This document shows positions 45,796-58,259 of a stretch of DNA of 64,000 nt, piece by piece. Under the pieces are notes generated by a model. The model was not told where the DNA came from and did no database searches. It worked only from the letters and a program-made list of their open reading frames with translations. Within the stretch, counting starts at the first letter, position 1, and each line of letters opens with the position of its first letter. The translations under genes and the position numbers were made by a program. This DNA is from Siphonodentalium dalli (lineage: Eukaryota; Mollusca; Scaphopoda; Gadilida; Siphonodentaliidae): the NCBI GenBank assembly GCA_032622095.1, contig CP136068.1, positions 4,071,314-4,135,313 of the forward strand, read 5' to 3'.

Positions 45796-47379
45796 AAGTC
45801 CCCCGTTGCGTGAACACTTGTCAAAACTTGTGTCGCTGCAATATGCGCTTACTGGACTCGGATATAGTATTTCGTTTCAAGAAAATGTTGAATACTCACG
45901 ACCCAGAATGTCCTTAAATTTACCGTCTATATCGGTGATGAATAATTCGATGATTTATACTTTATTTGATACAGAATTCACAAGTATACATTCACTTCGG
46001 GCTCTTGGATTTTTCCAACCGCAGATATATACTATAATGCTGTTTAGAGGTAAACAATATTAACCCATATGTCTGTGCCATGGTACATACTTCCTTTCTG
46101 GAGTCCATAGTATTCCTACAGCGGCTATATATCTGCCGTTTTAAACAGTTTGCTCCCAGTATTCTTGGGAGTCTCTGTCCGATAATTATCAAATTGATGT
46201 ATACTATGCATGATAACTCTTAGAATCCAGTATATCAGTACAAACATGAATGAATTAGTTCTTTGTTTGATATATTTAAATTTTGCATTGGTTTGGCAAT
46301 AACCGCATGAGATTCTATGCCTCATAGAATCACAATCAAACTTCACCTTCACGGGTGAAACCTCGTTTAATTTAGTAATTTTTTTTCATTGCTTTTTTGG
46401 TCATAATATCAAAAATTGAAATAGACATGTCCAATGCAGGTCATTTATTTCAATGCATCGGTGCCTGAGAATTAATTATTTTGTTGGCCTTACCTGTACA
46501 TCTAAAAAGAATGACTGAATGACATATATACCTTAGGCCTAAACAAATAATACCTTTGTTTCCGCTAACGAGCTAAAAAAAATTAGGGTAGGTAGGTAAC
46601 AAGGCTTAACTGTTTTTTTTTGTTAACTTTTTTTTTTTCAGTATCTTTAAAAATAACTGTATAATATTTGTCAATAACCCAAACTATGCATTTCTTAACC
46701 CCAATCAGGTTAACCCAGATGACAGAGGAACTAGAAACTCCAATTCAATCTTACATATGCTTTAATATTTACATATATACTAGTCTATATACTAAGATAG
46801 TCTTTGATAATCCTAATATTTCCTATATGGTCTGGCGACAACTGGAGTCAGTCCAGCACCACTGCACTGTTCACATATTGGAGTGACCGTCTTGTACCGA
46901 TCTCTTAAGGATGGCTTCACAACACCACCTTCTCCGCATTCAGTGAAGGATCTAGGTATTTTTTGGGGACACCTGTTTTTGGGCAATGATATGCCGAAGG
47001 CCTGAACGGAGGAATGTTTGGGAAGGGTGACCCCCTGATGATGGTGGGGGTTCTTCCCCTGGAAAAATTTTGAAAATCCATTGCATTTAGATCTAATCTA
47101 AGGCTCTTTGAGTCAGTATTTTGAATTTTACAGAGAGGTCAATTTTATCAAGTTTCTCAAGCATAACTTTGGAACTTTTTATATATGTATGGATTGGAAA
47201 TGCTTATAAGTTATTGTCAGATATTTTTTGGTTCTATGGATTATGCTTATCGGAAGCCTTATCCTGCTTGAAATTAGACTTGCCATCATCACTCTAATTC
47301 ATAAATAGGCTATTTTATAAAATTCAAGTGAGACACATACCGTACATAATATACTACATGTACCTGTAATACAGAAATC
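45796..47379. other. Unassigned intergenic DNA
   Basis: No recognised gene. GCAGGTCATTTATTTCAATG at 46437 recurs with changes at 50938 and 52985, so at least one dispersed repeat passes through. The frame 45806-46063 is open but has no known motif. Confidence 0.5.
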
Positions 47380-49965
47380 CTACATGTACAGCACTGCTCA
47401 AATTAAGCGACCTGTTTTAACGAGGTGTACATGCGTTAATACCACGGTGCAATACCGCGACATACCGCCGATTTGCGGTTGCACTACCACGCGCGTACCG
47501 CGGTACCACCGCGACGTTCACGGTACCACCGCACTACCAGCGGTAACGAATGTTGGTAGCGCGGTGGCACGCGGTAATGCACCGCACAAACGCGGTGACA
47601 TTACCGCTACGCGGTAGCATTTTTGTAACGAGGTTAATGACGGGATTCGATGGCTGACAGTCAATCTTCCAAAATAGGACGGCCGTTTCCACGATCTCCA
47701 TCCATGTTTGTGTACCGTGAAGTGTATTATTAAAATATTGAAATAGATGAAAGCCGAGTATCGGGAAATATGCCCATTATAACGGGCTTCCAGATTAAGT
47801 AAAGGTAAGTATAAGTTACTTTGAGAAAGTCATTTTTCAATTAATGTGAATATTAAAATATTACAATAACATTTCTAGTCTCGTTTTACTGCCTAAAATT
47901 CCCATAAATGACACTATTTGTAATCAGTGTTGGTTATCGGGAAGGACACAAATCATTTCGGCCATTTTAGACAGCTCGATAAATCCCGTATCTATACAGT
48001 TTATATCAATGTTCAGATGTACGTGATCCCTAAATTGAATGATAACGACCACTATTTAAATAGTCCCCAGAATAAATATCGTTATTAACTTTATTGACAT
48101 TTATCAACTGCAAATCACAAACACCATTTGTTCGTATAACGGGAATTATTGTCTTAGCAATAAAAGACACAACGTGGAACTCCCGTATATCCAGGGGGAA
48201 AAAAACACATTCTGGCAAAAGCACGTGTCACTGATTACGTCATACTGCAGCTGGCATACTTTGTTAATATAGGTCACGGGGCACTTAAATTAAGATGTCG
48301 TCATGTCTTTTTATAACGCCTCAATGGGTGAAATAAATATTTGTGTTTTGTTGATGGTGCTATTATATAGTAAAACTACACACGTGACGCACGAATGGCT
48401 GTTTTGTGTTTTGGACACTTGTATTTCCATTACTTCAATGCGTCCGTTTGGCTTACATAATGCTCGCAGAAGGTAGTTCAGATATTTATCGATCTATTTT
48501 GGTATTGCGAATAATATTATGTGCGAACCGCTAAGTGGCTTTAAACAGACAAGTCTCATTCGATCTTTAAAATGTTGTGCACGTAATAGCTATTTATAAA
48601 TATTTGTCGCACAAAAGTGAGACAAACGCTCTTTATTGCTACCGTATCGGGAATAAACTAACAAGGACTAAAACACACCGAATTCGATCACTTGAAATAA
48701 TTATGTTACAATGTTAACCTCTGTATATAACCAAACAAACATATTTTATCTTTCCAACACCATGCATGTTTTTTTCCGAATAACGATTAGATAGGAATAC
48801 CGGTATGTGATATAATTTATACTGCGACCCACCGAGAACTACAAGTGCACGCCCTCGCCAAAAGTTGCAATTTCACATCAAACGATGCCGCCCGACACGC
48901 ACTCGTGAGCACAATGAATGTTCACGTAACAAAATCAAAGACTGATTTGACAACGTTGTGTCTTTCAATGTTTGGTGTTTTGCGTGTGTCTTTTGTCGCG
49001 CACATTGGTGATGATAACAACTTTACTTTGCTGCATGACATGTGCCACGCTTTCTTAGTTATACATTTTATTCCCACCGACAAGAAATCTTCAGGCGCAA
49101 ATGTTTGTAAATTGCTTTACTATTTCACGAATGCGCACAATCATACGTCTTGGCGATGATATACTATTTACGCGCCGATTATGTTTGGCATATGAACACA
49201 ACTATAGATTTGAACGAATATGAATATTTCTGCAACGATCGCCGCTCTGGCCTCCAAGACTAAACTCGGACTCAGTGTTACTAATGCACCGTCCCCGCTG
49301 GTTTCGACCAAATTCAGATAAATGGAGGATTTACTTTTCCCATTTTTATAAGAAATTTAGATTTCGGAAACACACACAAAAAACAAAAATCCACATGAGT
49401 GGAAACCGATATAGGAATCGGGTGCGTAAATCATTTGACGATATGTAAGATAGATGCTAACAACAAAACTATTACTCCAAGGTGTTTTGCGTAATCCAGT
49501 CGCCGTAAACAATTATAGCTGAGTTCAAAAACCGCCGACGTGATGTACGTGTACATTTGTAATATGTTACATGTAAACCAATCCGATTGCATTCATTTAT
49601 ATTCATTACGTATACATAATTACGTGCAGCTTACATGTATTCATTCAATACAAAAGTTATTCATAATCATTTACAACCGTGTGACGCCTTGTTTCAGTCG
49701 TGTTCTCTCCGCGGTGGAGGGCCGTTAGCGGTAATTTGAACGCGGTTACGAAAAAAATACCGCGGTGTACGGCGGTAACGAACACCAATAACGCGGTGAC
49801 CTGCGGTAACCAACGGTAAAAATACCGTACCAGTACCGCGGGTCAACCGCCCTCCGTCGCGGTACAGAATGATAACCGCGGTATTTTGGTGGTAACACCG
49901 CGGTAAGTACCGGCCCATAACCTCGTTAAACAGGTCGCTTACTGAGAGCATAGCTGTACATGTAG
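47380..49965. mobile_element. 2.6-kb inverted-repeat element with CCGCGG-rich subterminal zones
   Basis: Left arm CTACATGTACAGC, then CTCAAATTAAGCGACCTG and TTTTAACGAGGT; right arm is its inverse (ACCTCGTTAAACAGGTCGCT, then GCTGTACATGTAG). Inside each arm is about 220 bp dense in ACCGCGGT, GCGGTAAC and CGCGGTGGC words, on both strands (47440-47625 and 49708-49905). The interior is AT-rich without a transposase. The frame 48845-49159 lacks an ATG start and is not supported. Confidence 0.7.
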
Positions 49966-51281
49966 TACAGAAACAATGTACATGTATTAAGATAGTAATG
50001 ACTATATATGGTACTAATCTCTATGTTAATTTTTCATTTGGTATTATGAGATCCCACTTGATAACCAGGTTGATTTGATCAAATTGTTAATGTTCCTGTG
50101 CTGTAATTGATTGAAATACTGAAGTCTGAACGCTGAATGATAACATACCGTACCTGAACTCAAATTATTTGAAGTTTTCACAGATGAAAGCTAGATAAAG
50201 CCAAACATACTTTACAGTATGATTCCAACTGTTAAACTTAAATCTTTTTGTAAACTTAAATTTCTTATGTCAATATATATAAATATATAAATGTTTTGCA
50301 TCTTGTTATGATATGAATTGGGACCTAAATTAAAAAAAAAAAATTTAAATAATTTTGTTTTGTTTTTTTTGTTGTTTTTTTGGTCCAATTTTTTTTTTTT
50401 TTTCAATGGCAATAAAAAGTTTAGGGTCGGCGGTTTAAAATAGGGTCGGTCGGGTTAGCGGAAACAAACGTATTTTTTGTTTAGGCCTTACTTACCGGAC
50501 AATATTACCGATATGTTGGTGATTTATAGAACCATGACACTCCATTATTCATGCTGTCTAACATATCTTACCCCATTATGTTCTATAATTTATTCACAAT
50601 CCCGTCATATGGAATGTATAGAAAGCAAGGATCTACATATATACCTTAATTTTAAGAAAAAAAAATTAAATTAAAAAAAAAAAATTAATATCTTTTCCCT
50701 GATTTTTTTTTTGTGTAGAATATAACTTACCCGTATGTTGGTGAACCAAAGTCACTCTAACATGTCTAACTCAAACTGTCTAACATAGCATGCACCATTA
50801 TGTTTTATAATTATTAACCATTCTGTCATATGGATCTACAATATATATCTTACTTAATTTGAAAAAAATATTTTTTATGTTTTTCCCTTATTTTTTTTCT
50901 TTGTAGAATATAACAAATTGAAATAAAAAAGTCCTGTGCAGGCCATTTATTTCAATGCATCGTTGACTGAGAATCAAATGTTATTTTATGACTGCATGGC
51001 ATGACTGCATATATACCTTACTTACCAGTATGCTGGTAACCAAACTCACTCTAACCATGACACTCCATTATTCATGCTGCCTGACATATCTTACCTTGTT
51101 ATGTTCTATAATGTATTCACCATTCTGTTATATGGAGTGTACCTCCATGTATTGAATAAAGCATTCCTCCTGTAGAACTGAAGACATAACTCTTCTGTAA
51201 CCTAAACACGGTTACACTCTACCTGTATTATACTTATCATTACGCTCATAACTCTATTCACTTTCTCATCATTCCTTACAG
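49966..51281. repeat. Diverged direct repeats upstream of the NHL exon
   Basis: The segment with CATGACACTCCATTATTCAT, ATCTTACC and TATGTTCTATAATTTATTCA appears near 50530, 50760 and 51055 in the same orientation. GCAGGCCATTTATTTCAATG lies at 50938. No RING or B-box exon for the downstream gene was found here. Confidence 0.6.
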
Positions 51282-52409
51282 CGTGAATCACGTCATGATG
51301 GCCGATCGGTGGAGCTTTCTTTACTCGCTGTGCTGTCCAGGTTCAAGAATCTGCAAGAGCGACTGGAATCTAGACTGAAAGCTGCGGTCAGGACGAAGGA
51401 AGTGCTACATACACGAGTCAGTGATGAGGGAGGAACACTGGATGGTCGCTCTTTAACGGAGATACACGGAGTACTGACTGGAGTTAATCGACAACAAAGA
51501 GTGAGATGTGATGACCAAGCCACTCAGGATGAAGGAGGTGAGGATGGTACAGTCTGGTCACTCACTGATAGCTTCGATCATAATGGTGGTCAATACATAC
51601 AGGTGCGATACATCGACCCGGCGGCGGATTCTGACCTCATCATCGTGGTGAGTAAAGGCTGTTTACTACAGAGGAAAGAGGAGCGAGAGTGGAGGACGGC
51701 GGCCGAGTTACCGAATCATTACAGACGTATAGAGGACATACATGTGATGAGGGACTCTGTATACGCCCGTCTGTCGGATACACCCGAGATCACCATGTAT
51801 GACATGAACCTCCATCGCCTGAGGACATTCCCGACACCCGGGGTGTGTATGAGACTGGTGAGTATAGCAGACGACTTCCTCGTGATGTTTAGTGGAGACC
51901 CCCGCATCAAGAGGATGACAGATCACGGCATCGTACTCAGTGAATCCTCAGCTGCTTACTCATATGAATACCCACGCCTCGCTGCATCGGAGTCCGGTGA
52001 CCTCGTCGTGGTGTGTGACTATAAAGGAGTTTCTGTGAGCATCATCACGGGGGACCTACAGAGCGTCCTGCACGTCGTGTTGGGGCGGTATACTAATGGG
52101 AATGATGGTAAGCTCCCTCGTGGTGTGGTGGCTGACAGTGCACTCACCTCCATCTCACATCACCGTGATCTGTGTGAACCTCGAGGGCTGTGTATCGACG
52201 GGGACCGGGCATTCGTGTGTAGTAATGAGGGACACACTATAATAGAGATAAAGATCCGGCCTCCGTACACGATGCGCACGCTGCTGACTGATAAGCATGG
52301 AATCCAATATCCAATGTCAGTTACATACAACAATCACCTCCACCGACTCGTTGTGGGTTGTAATGATAGAATCTTGATTTACCAGCGCGGTCCACAGGGA
52401 GGAGACTAA
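51282..52409 (+). CDS. TRIM/NHL-like protein, last exon
   Basis: Open after a CCTTACAG acceptor (51281) in phase 0 to TAA at 52409, 375 codons. Residues 1-45 (LLAVLSRFKNLQERLESRLK and on) look like the end of a coiled coil. The rest is a six-bladed NHL-type propeller, with repeats such as GVCMRLVSIADDFLVMFSGD, PRLAASESGDLVVVCDYKGV, EPRGLCIDGDRAFVCSNEGH and PMSVTYNNHLHRLVVGCNDR. In this family RING and B-box domains usually precede, giving ubiquitin ligases. Those exons are not seen in the 10 kb upstream, so the gene is partial or its 5' exons are distant. GC content and codon use are clearly higher than the flanks. No ATG is expected at the exon start. Confidence 0.88.
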   Translation, partial: RESRHDGRSVELSLLAVLSRFKNLQERLESRLKAAVRTKEVLHTRVSDEGGTLDGRSLTEIHGVLTGVNRQQRVRCDDQATQDEGGEDGTVWSLTDSFDHNGGQYIQVRYIDPAADSDLIIVVSKGCLLQRKEEREWRTAAELPNHYRRIEDIHVMRDSVYARLSDTPEITMYDMNLHRLRTFPTPGVCMRLVSIADDFLVMFSGDPRIKRMTDHGIVLSESSAAYSYEYPRLAASESGDLVVVCDYKGVSVSIITGDLQSVLHVVLGRYTNGNDGKLPRGVVADSALTSISHHRDLCEPRGLCIDGDRAFVCSNEGHTIIEIKIRPPYTMRTLLTDKHGIQYPMSVTYNNHLHRLVVGCNDRILIYQRGPQGGD

Positions 52410-52559
52410 CCTGCTGTGTGTGAGGATTTCGAGGGTTGCTGTGTCGCTTATGTTGCTGACCCAAATGGAGGAGTGTAACATGCCGTCAGTTGTTATGTGC
52501 TGCTGATGGTTACTACTTACTCACGCTGCTGATTAGGAAGGACGGATCCATCTGTGTTC

Positions 52560-52740
52560 ATTCACCTCGTTGTGGGTTGTTATGGTAGTATATACAGTGG
52601 TGATAGAATCCACATTTACCAGCACAGTCCTCAGAGAGGAGTGTAACATGTAATGAGTTAGGATGTCGTGGGTCGTTATGTATATGTAGTGTGTACTGTG
52701 GTGAGAATCCAGATTTACTAGAGTCTCAGGATCTACTGTG
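52560..52740 (+). pseudogene. Decayed copies of the NHL gene's last codons
   Basis: CACCTCGTTGTGGGTTGT, then TGATAGAATCCACATTTACC and CAGCACAGTCC (52564-52634) repeat the final coding segment at 52335-52400. A weaker copy (GTCGTGGGTCGTTATG, GAGAATCCAGATTTACTAG) follows at 52665-52725. Stops and drift show they are non-coding. Confidence 0.75.
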
Positions 52741-54770
52741 AATGAGGTGGTGTCTCAGGATCATGAAGTTTGAAGCAGACGGTTTTTGGAGATCATTCCT
52801 TCAGTTCATCAGGTCAGTTATTTGAGTCGTATGAGGCCATCAAAATTAAATAGGTTGATTCTCAGGCAATGCTCATTACCTGTTGATTAAAACATACCAA
52901 CCTTATATGGACCTGTTGATTGTTTTTTTTTAATTTTTTTTTTTATACTATTTGTTTGATCTAAAATCTAAAAACATCCAATGCGGGCCATTTATTTCAA
53001 TTTTGCAGTGCCAGAGAGTCAAATGCCACTTTTTTGGCTAAATTATTCCTCATTGATTACTCACCTGCCATCACCTGACATGTGTAGCTACATACTATCC
53101 TTGTAAATGCAACCTCCATTAAATCTTGAGTGAATTTACACATTTTATAGATATTCCAGGAAACTCAACATTAACCAAGACTAATGTACTGCAGTAAACA
53201 TGGTTCTCACTGCCCTCTAAGGCCTCTATTATACTTACCTTCATGTCACACAGTTATAAGTGTATCATCCTCTTTAGTTGCAGCATTTCTAATTATCATC
53301 TATATACATTCCAGTACCTACCTGTCACGAGACTCACTAACCATCAGCTTCTATAATAATAAAAGTCTAGCTCTCACCAACAAAATGTGAATTGTGTAGT
53401 CGAGTAAACTCACCATTCACTAATTTACATCAACACCAAATACAGCCTTCATTAAATCTGAGTGGTATATATATATATATATATAGACTCACTCGCCTTA
53501 ATTACTCGTCTCTCCCCCACCATTTGTAGGTGCAGCATTTGCATGTACATATACTGTAGTAAAGAGGTTTCTTACTGCCCTACATATATACTTACCTTCA
53601 ATGTATACCTTCATGTAATAATAATAGTTATCTTATCTTGCATCTTTGTACAATAAGTTCCTAAAATGGATTGTAACCTGCACACTCTACTCCAGCAGAA
53701 ATAACTTGATGTCATGTTTTCTTGCTATAGTAGATCAAGACTCCTTCTGGTACAAACCTGTATGTAATGACACCAGGTTATATCATTTCTGACCTTCTTT
53801 GTTCCATGATGTTATGTCCAGCTGTGGTATGTTGTACTGATCCTAATCCTAAATTAATATTTATGCCTTTAGGTTGTCATATTTGCGTAATGTGAGTTTA
53901 TATTTGTAGGTTGTGAGTTTATATCTGTATGTTGTGAGTTTATATTTGTAGGTTGTGAGTCTCTAAAACAGCTGGGAGCGAGCAGCCAAGTGTGAAGAAA
54001 ATTAGATGAGAGAGTTCTCTGGTTAGTCAGCAACTATATTATACAATATAACATATTTTGATTTTGTGCTGGGAAATGGTAAAACAATTTGAAGAATATT
54101 GTTGAAGAACGAACTGTTTTGTGTGCTAAGATAACTAGTAGCTTAAAGTGATGTGACACGCTCCGCTATACTCATGCAAAAAATTATTTGATATCCAAAT
54201 AGGTGGCAATTAAACAGTGTCATTGTTATAAATAAATTACATTTGGCGAAATCATTGTTGTAATGTTTATGCACAATAATTCGCCCTGAATAAAGTGTAA
54301 AATTATGGGATATGAGGTCACAATGCCTGCCAGGTGCACAAAAAAAAATGCTGTATCATGATTTGCTAACCACAGACAATGATATGCACTCGGCAAAATG
54401 CCAGGTATGCTCCAAGTCATTTATTGGCAATAAAAAGCCACATGGTTTCAAAGAAACACCGGATCGATTGCCTATCAGTGTCACGACCGTTAAACAGTCA
54501 TCGATATCAGCATTTACTTGCTTGCAAATCGTCCATCGGCTACAACTAGTACAAGCTCTACAAATACTTGTATAAAGTAATAATCTTATACTAATGGAGC
54601 TAATAAGACGAGATCAAATAATTTTATTTATGGACAGCTATACTATAAACAATAGACAATATCATTAAGCTTTAAAGAGGCATTGACCGACTCTGAATAT
54701 ATATATGGATATTAACATTTCAGTATTTTGAATTCTTCCCAGGTGCTTTGCTGTTACTTTTTGGTGTAGC
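52741..54770. other. 3' flank with small repeats
   Basis: Contains a TATATA microsatellite at 53464-53485 and four copies of TTGTAGGTTGTGAGTTTATA (22-bp period, 53885-53960). The frame 54312-54575 has one CQVC pair but no complete zinc finger. Nothing else recognised. Confidence 0.55.
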
Positions 54771-54825
54771 AGGGTTCGCACAGAAATGAATAGTCCTTGA
54801 ATTTCGGACCTTTGAATGAATACCC

Positions 54826-55205
54826 TTACATTTCCCAAGTGTGTTATAAGTGTCAAATAAGTGTTGCACAAGTGTAGGAAAATTTTTCCTCTAAGTGTGC
54901 ACTTACAACCAAGTGTACAAGTCCAACAGTGGCAGCAAGTGTAGTGCAAGTGTAACATAAGTGTACAGTAAGTGTACGTTCCAACTATGTAAATGAGGTG
55001 AGTGTCATATAAGTGTATGATTCTAAAGTGTGGAATAAGTGTATGTTGGCAAGTGTAATTTTAGTGTATAATAATTGCAAGTGTTTTATAAGTGTAAGTT
55101 CTGAATGGGGTTGTAAGTGTATTGTAAGTGTACAATGGTGATTGTGATGCAAGTGTATTATATAAGTGTATAGTACATGTATTAGTAAAATAAGTGTATA
55201 TCATA
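54826..55205. repeat. AAGTGTA-rich cluster, left
   Basis: Roughly 25 AAGTGTA/AAGTGTG words at irregular 10-25-bp spacing, nearly all on the plus strand. Preceded by CAGGGTTCGCACAGAA and TCCTTGAATTTC (54770-54805), which look like the end of a hAT-type element. Confidence 0.75.
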
Positions 55206-57139
55206 GATGGGCATGCACATATTAAATTTCACTATCAAAGTTGGCAATTGAATCATTGATGCATTAATCAGGGGAATCACATTCACAATGATTTAGACTG
55301 ATAAAATACTTTATTATATTATATTAATGTTTTAATATATAAATAATCTATCAATTAGGTTCCTTGGCTCAATAAATATATTTCATAAATCTGGTGCTGA
55401 TATGCGAAGTTTGAATGAGCTGAAGTATCTTGTCTCTTCCCGTTAGTCTTTACTCCACTTACTAGTATGAAGTTCTGTCATGATGTCCATGTCATATTCA
55501 GTACGATGTCCCATTTAAAGCATGCAGTGCCTGCTGTGGGATGTTTAGTTTAGCACGGAGAGTGAGAGAAATTTGCAAACGTTGGCATGACCGATTTCAG
55601 GTTTTTTTTGCCAAAAAAGTTGTAAGCGAGTCATTTTTTTCTTCTTCTGATGTCACATTGTCTCTGAGATGATCCAAATTCCAATGTGCTCTGTGTGCCC
55701 ATGCAGTCTACCCCTCCACCAAAATTAGTTTTGTCCGGTATCACAAGCATTTGGACAAGACATCAATATGAATCGATGAAATTGAATCCGTGTGATCAGT
55801 CCTCTTGGCGAGTCTTAATTGCCAACATTGGGCAACAATGAAACATGCGAGAGATCAATCACTGAATCAGCTGGACGACAGCCATCACTATCCGATTGAG
55901 AATTATCACTTGTAAATAAATGTATGTTGTATATCTGAATTTAGCGCACGTTTCCATCGGTTATAATCTGTATGCATCCAGTGTGACTTTACTGTTGACA
56001 TTTAATTTCTCAATGTCATCGTGTCATTGTAGGATCACCGCCGACGCCGGTGGAATTGGGAACAAACTTCGCCTATTTGCGTAATTATTTGCCGAATTCA
56101 GCCTCCTACCACCTGTTCTATCTCTAGTGTGTTTAGTTCCTTTCTTCTTTTTGCCAAATTGTTGAATTGTTTTGGCTTTTCTCGCCGTCATTTTCGTAAA
56201 TGAATGCTGTTGTCAAATAAAATGCAGATGAAATTTAAATTTGATTTCTTGACCGCCGAATGACCGGAATGTGGTCTGCGCATGCGCATGTAGTCACCGT
56301 CACAGTCACGTGTTAGCTTTTAGCCAATCGTATGCTCAGTTCTAGGATATCACTTGATTTAGACAGGGATTTCCCTATAAAATGATGACATCAGAGGACA
56401 ATGTTTACACACAGCGATATGGGATTAAATTCCCCATACACGAACACGTGGGCAGAAAGCCGCAAGCATTTTTTTGGGAGATTTACAGTGGGTCGATAAT
56501 CACACGTATATACAGTTAAACTTTCTTATTTTTGATACATTTTACGTTAAATTAAAAACAGATAGCAGGTACATATACGTACTTCTCCGAGAATGTTAAA
56601 AACAATTTTTATCTGTTCATCATTAGGCCTATTTTATTGTCACGAAATTACGCTAACTATCGAAGTTTTGCCATAAAAAAAACCCCGATAAAAATAATTC
56701 TATTTGGGAGTATTGCACGTCAAAATTATGGGTTTAGAAACGATTTTTATTATACTTAATTCTGATCTGCGTCGTCAAACTACTATCATACAACATTTCT
56801 ATATTCGTAATGGCCATTTTTTGACTGCAGGTGTGTTTGGAAACACAATCATTGAAGCTTTCATATACGCCAATTTCAATATACGTGATAGCGACCAATT
56901 TTCATTGTTTCTATGACAAACATTTTGAAGTTAATAAATTGTAGATATACATACTCATATATCTTTATTTTAGCACAAAAGATTCATAAAATTTATTACT
57001 ATCGGAATATAAATAACAGAAAAACGAAATACCGGTAATTTAAAAATTGAAAAGAAAAAGTTCATATTTAATATAAGACGCCAATTATATTGTACAAATG
57101 TGCGAGGCTCTGAGCAGTATTCCTGAACATATCCATATC
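55206..57139. other. Interior between two AAGTGTA clusters
   Basis: AT-rich with a short GC-richer part near 56030-56330 (GCGCATGCGCATG at 56278). No transposase or other gene recognised; the frame 56704-56916 has no motif. Confidence 0.5.
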
Positions 57140-57490
57140 AAAGTTTGATAAGTGTGGATTAAGTGTTGATAAATTTTCCAAAGTTCCATAAGTGTACCTT
57201 TAAGTGTGGGGCAGTGTTCCCAAAACATTTTAAAAGTATAAGTATCATCAGTGTGTCATAAGTGTAGAGAAAACTTTTCAAAGTACCATAAGTGTAGCTG
57301 TAAGTGTGGGCAGCATGCCCAAAGATTTTCAAAGTCTCAAAAGTGTAGAGCAAGTGTACACTTATTACAACACTTACACTACACTTACGAAATAAGTGTA
57401 CATTTCGAAAAAAGTGAGTGTGGTACAAGTGTACTGAATTAAAAAAACAAAAGCTACAAGTGTACTATAAGTGTATACCTGAACTTACAC
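57140..57490. repeat. AAGTGTA-rich cluster, right
   Basis: About 15 AAGTGTA words on the plus strand, then inverted ACTTACAC words at 57370-57390 and 57484. Followed by CTTTGAATCT, GTACTTGAATTC, CATTCCTTGAATATTG and AGTACAGAACC (57510-57587), similar to the left end. Together with 54826-55205 it may be a subterminal repeat zone of one 2.8-kb element. Confidence 0.65.
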
Positions 57491-57599
57491 TTAGAAAATA
57501 TAAGGGTAGTCTTTGAATCTGATTTGAACCATGATTAGTACTTGAATTCAACTAACATTCCTTGAATATTGAGAAAGTACAGAACCGCGCCCATATTTC

Positions 57600-58120
57600 A
57601 TCCCCTACACTTGTAAAAGCTTTGTACATATCGTTAACTATTTTATCGGTACAGGTAAGTAAAGTGGCAAACAGTCGTTCTTCATTTCAGCCAACATTCC
57701 AACCTTTGACTATATGTTCCGTAGCAAGATAGTTCCGCTTCCATGTTTTTTATCAGGCCAATAAACACTGCAATTCTGATCATGCCATACTACTGTGCTA
57801 ACGACATTGGCCTTGATACATGTATAGGGTGCCAACCTTCACCTTCTGCTCTCACTTGGGCATTGCTGAATGCGCTCGTGAACACGGTACGAACGGTTAT
57901 TAAAATGGTGATAGCAACAGCTTCAGTTGAAATAAAAATGCTCAGTATTCGTATTTGTTTTACGATCATATATAATATGCCACGGTTGTTACCCAGATCG
58001 AACAATTAGGCTACATCATCCTTTTCACAACCCCTTGACCATTCTACACTGACCAATCAAATCGGAGACTCATAACAAACAGTATATAAGGCGAGCAAAA
58101 TCCTCAAAAAATCACACGCC
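57600..58120. other. Unassigned, with overlapping open frames
   Basis: 57743-58009 is open on both strands; neither product shows a family I recognise. GACCAATCA (58050) and TATATAAGG (58083) precede the hammerhead-like motif at promoter-like spacing. Confidence 0.35.
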
Positions 58121-58126
58121 AAACTC

Positions 58127-58165
58127 GGTCCTGATGAAGTTAAACAATAACGAAAGCGCTAGACC
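58127..58165 (+). ncRNA. Hammerhead-ribozyme-like motif
   Basis: GGTC, then the core CTGATGA (58131-58137), a small hairpin (A, GTTA, loop AACAA, TAAC), the core GAAA (58152-58155), then GCGCTA and GACC. GGTC and GACC can form stem I, the hairpin is stem II, and A-GCGC-T is a minimal stem III, with cleavage expected after the A at 58161. Very short stem III is known for hammerheads carried by Penelope-like retroelements. There is one extra A before stem II and stem I is only 4 bp, so activity is uncertain. Confidence 0.4.
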
Positions 58166-58178
58166 TTTACTGCAGGTT

Positions 58179-58253
58179 ATCTGAGTGTTGAAGGTTTTCT
58201 CTGGAGTTTTTTCTCGATTTTCTTGCCTTCCTCGCCAACTTCAACACTCAGAT
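58179..58253. repeat. 15-bp perfect inverted repeat
   Basis: ATCTGAGTGTTGAAG (58179-58193) and CTTCAACACTCAGAT (58239-58253) with a 45-bp loop, just downstream of the hammerhead-like motif. Too long a loop for a terminator-like hairpin; it may be an element end. Confidence 0.8.
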
Positions 58254-58259
58254 ATGGCC

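Noticed and set aside
48845-49159. 104-codon plus-strand frame inside the CCGCGG element
   Set aside because: No ATG at its start, no motif, lies in the interior of a non-autonomous element.
57743-58009. 88-codon plus frame and 71-codon minus frame
   Set aside because: They overlap each other, neither has a known motif; left unassigned.
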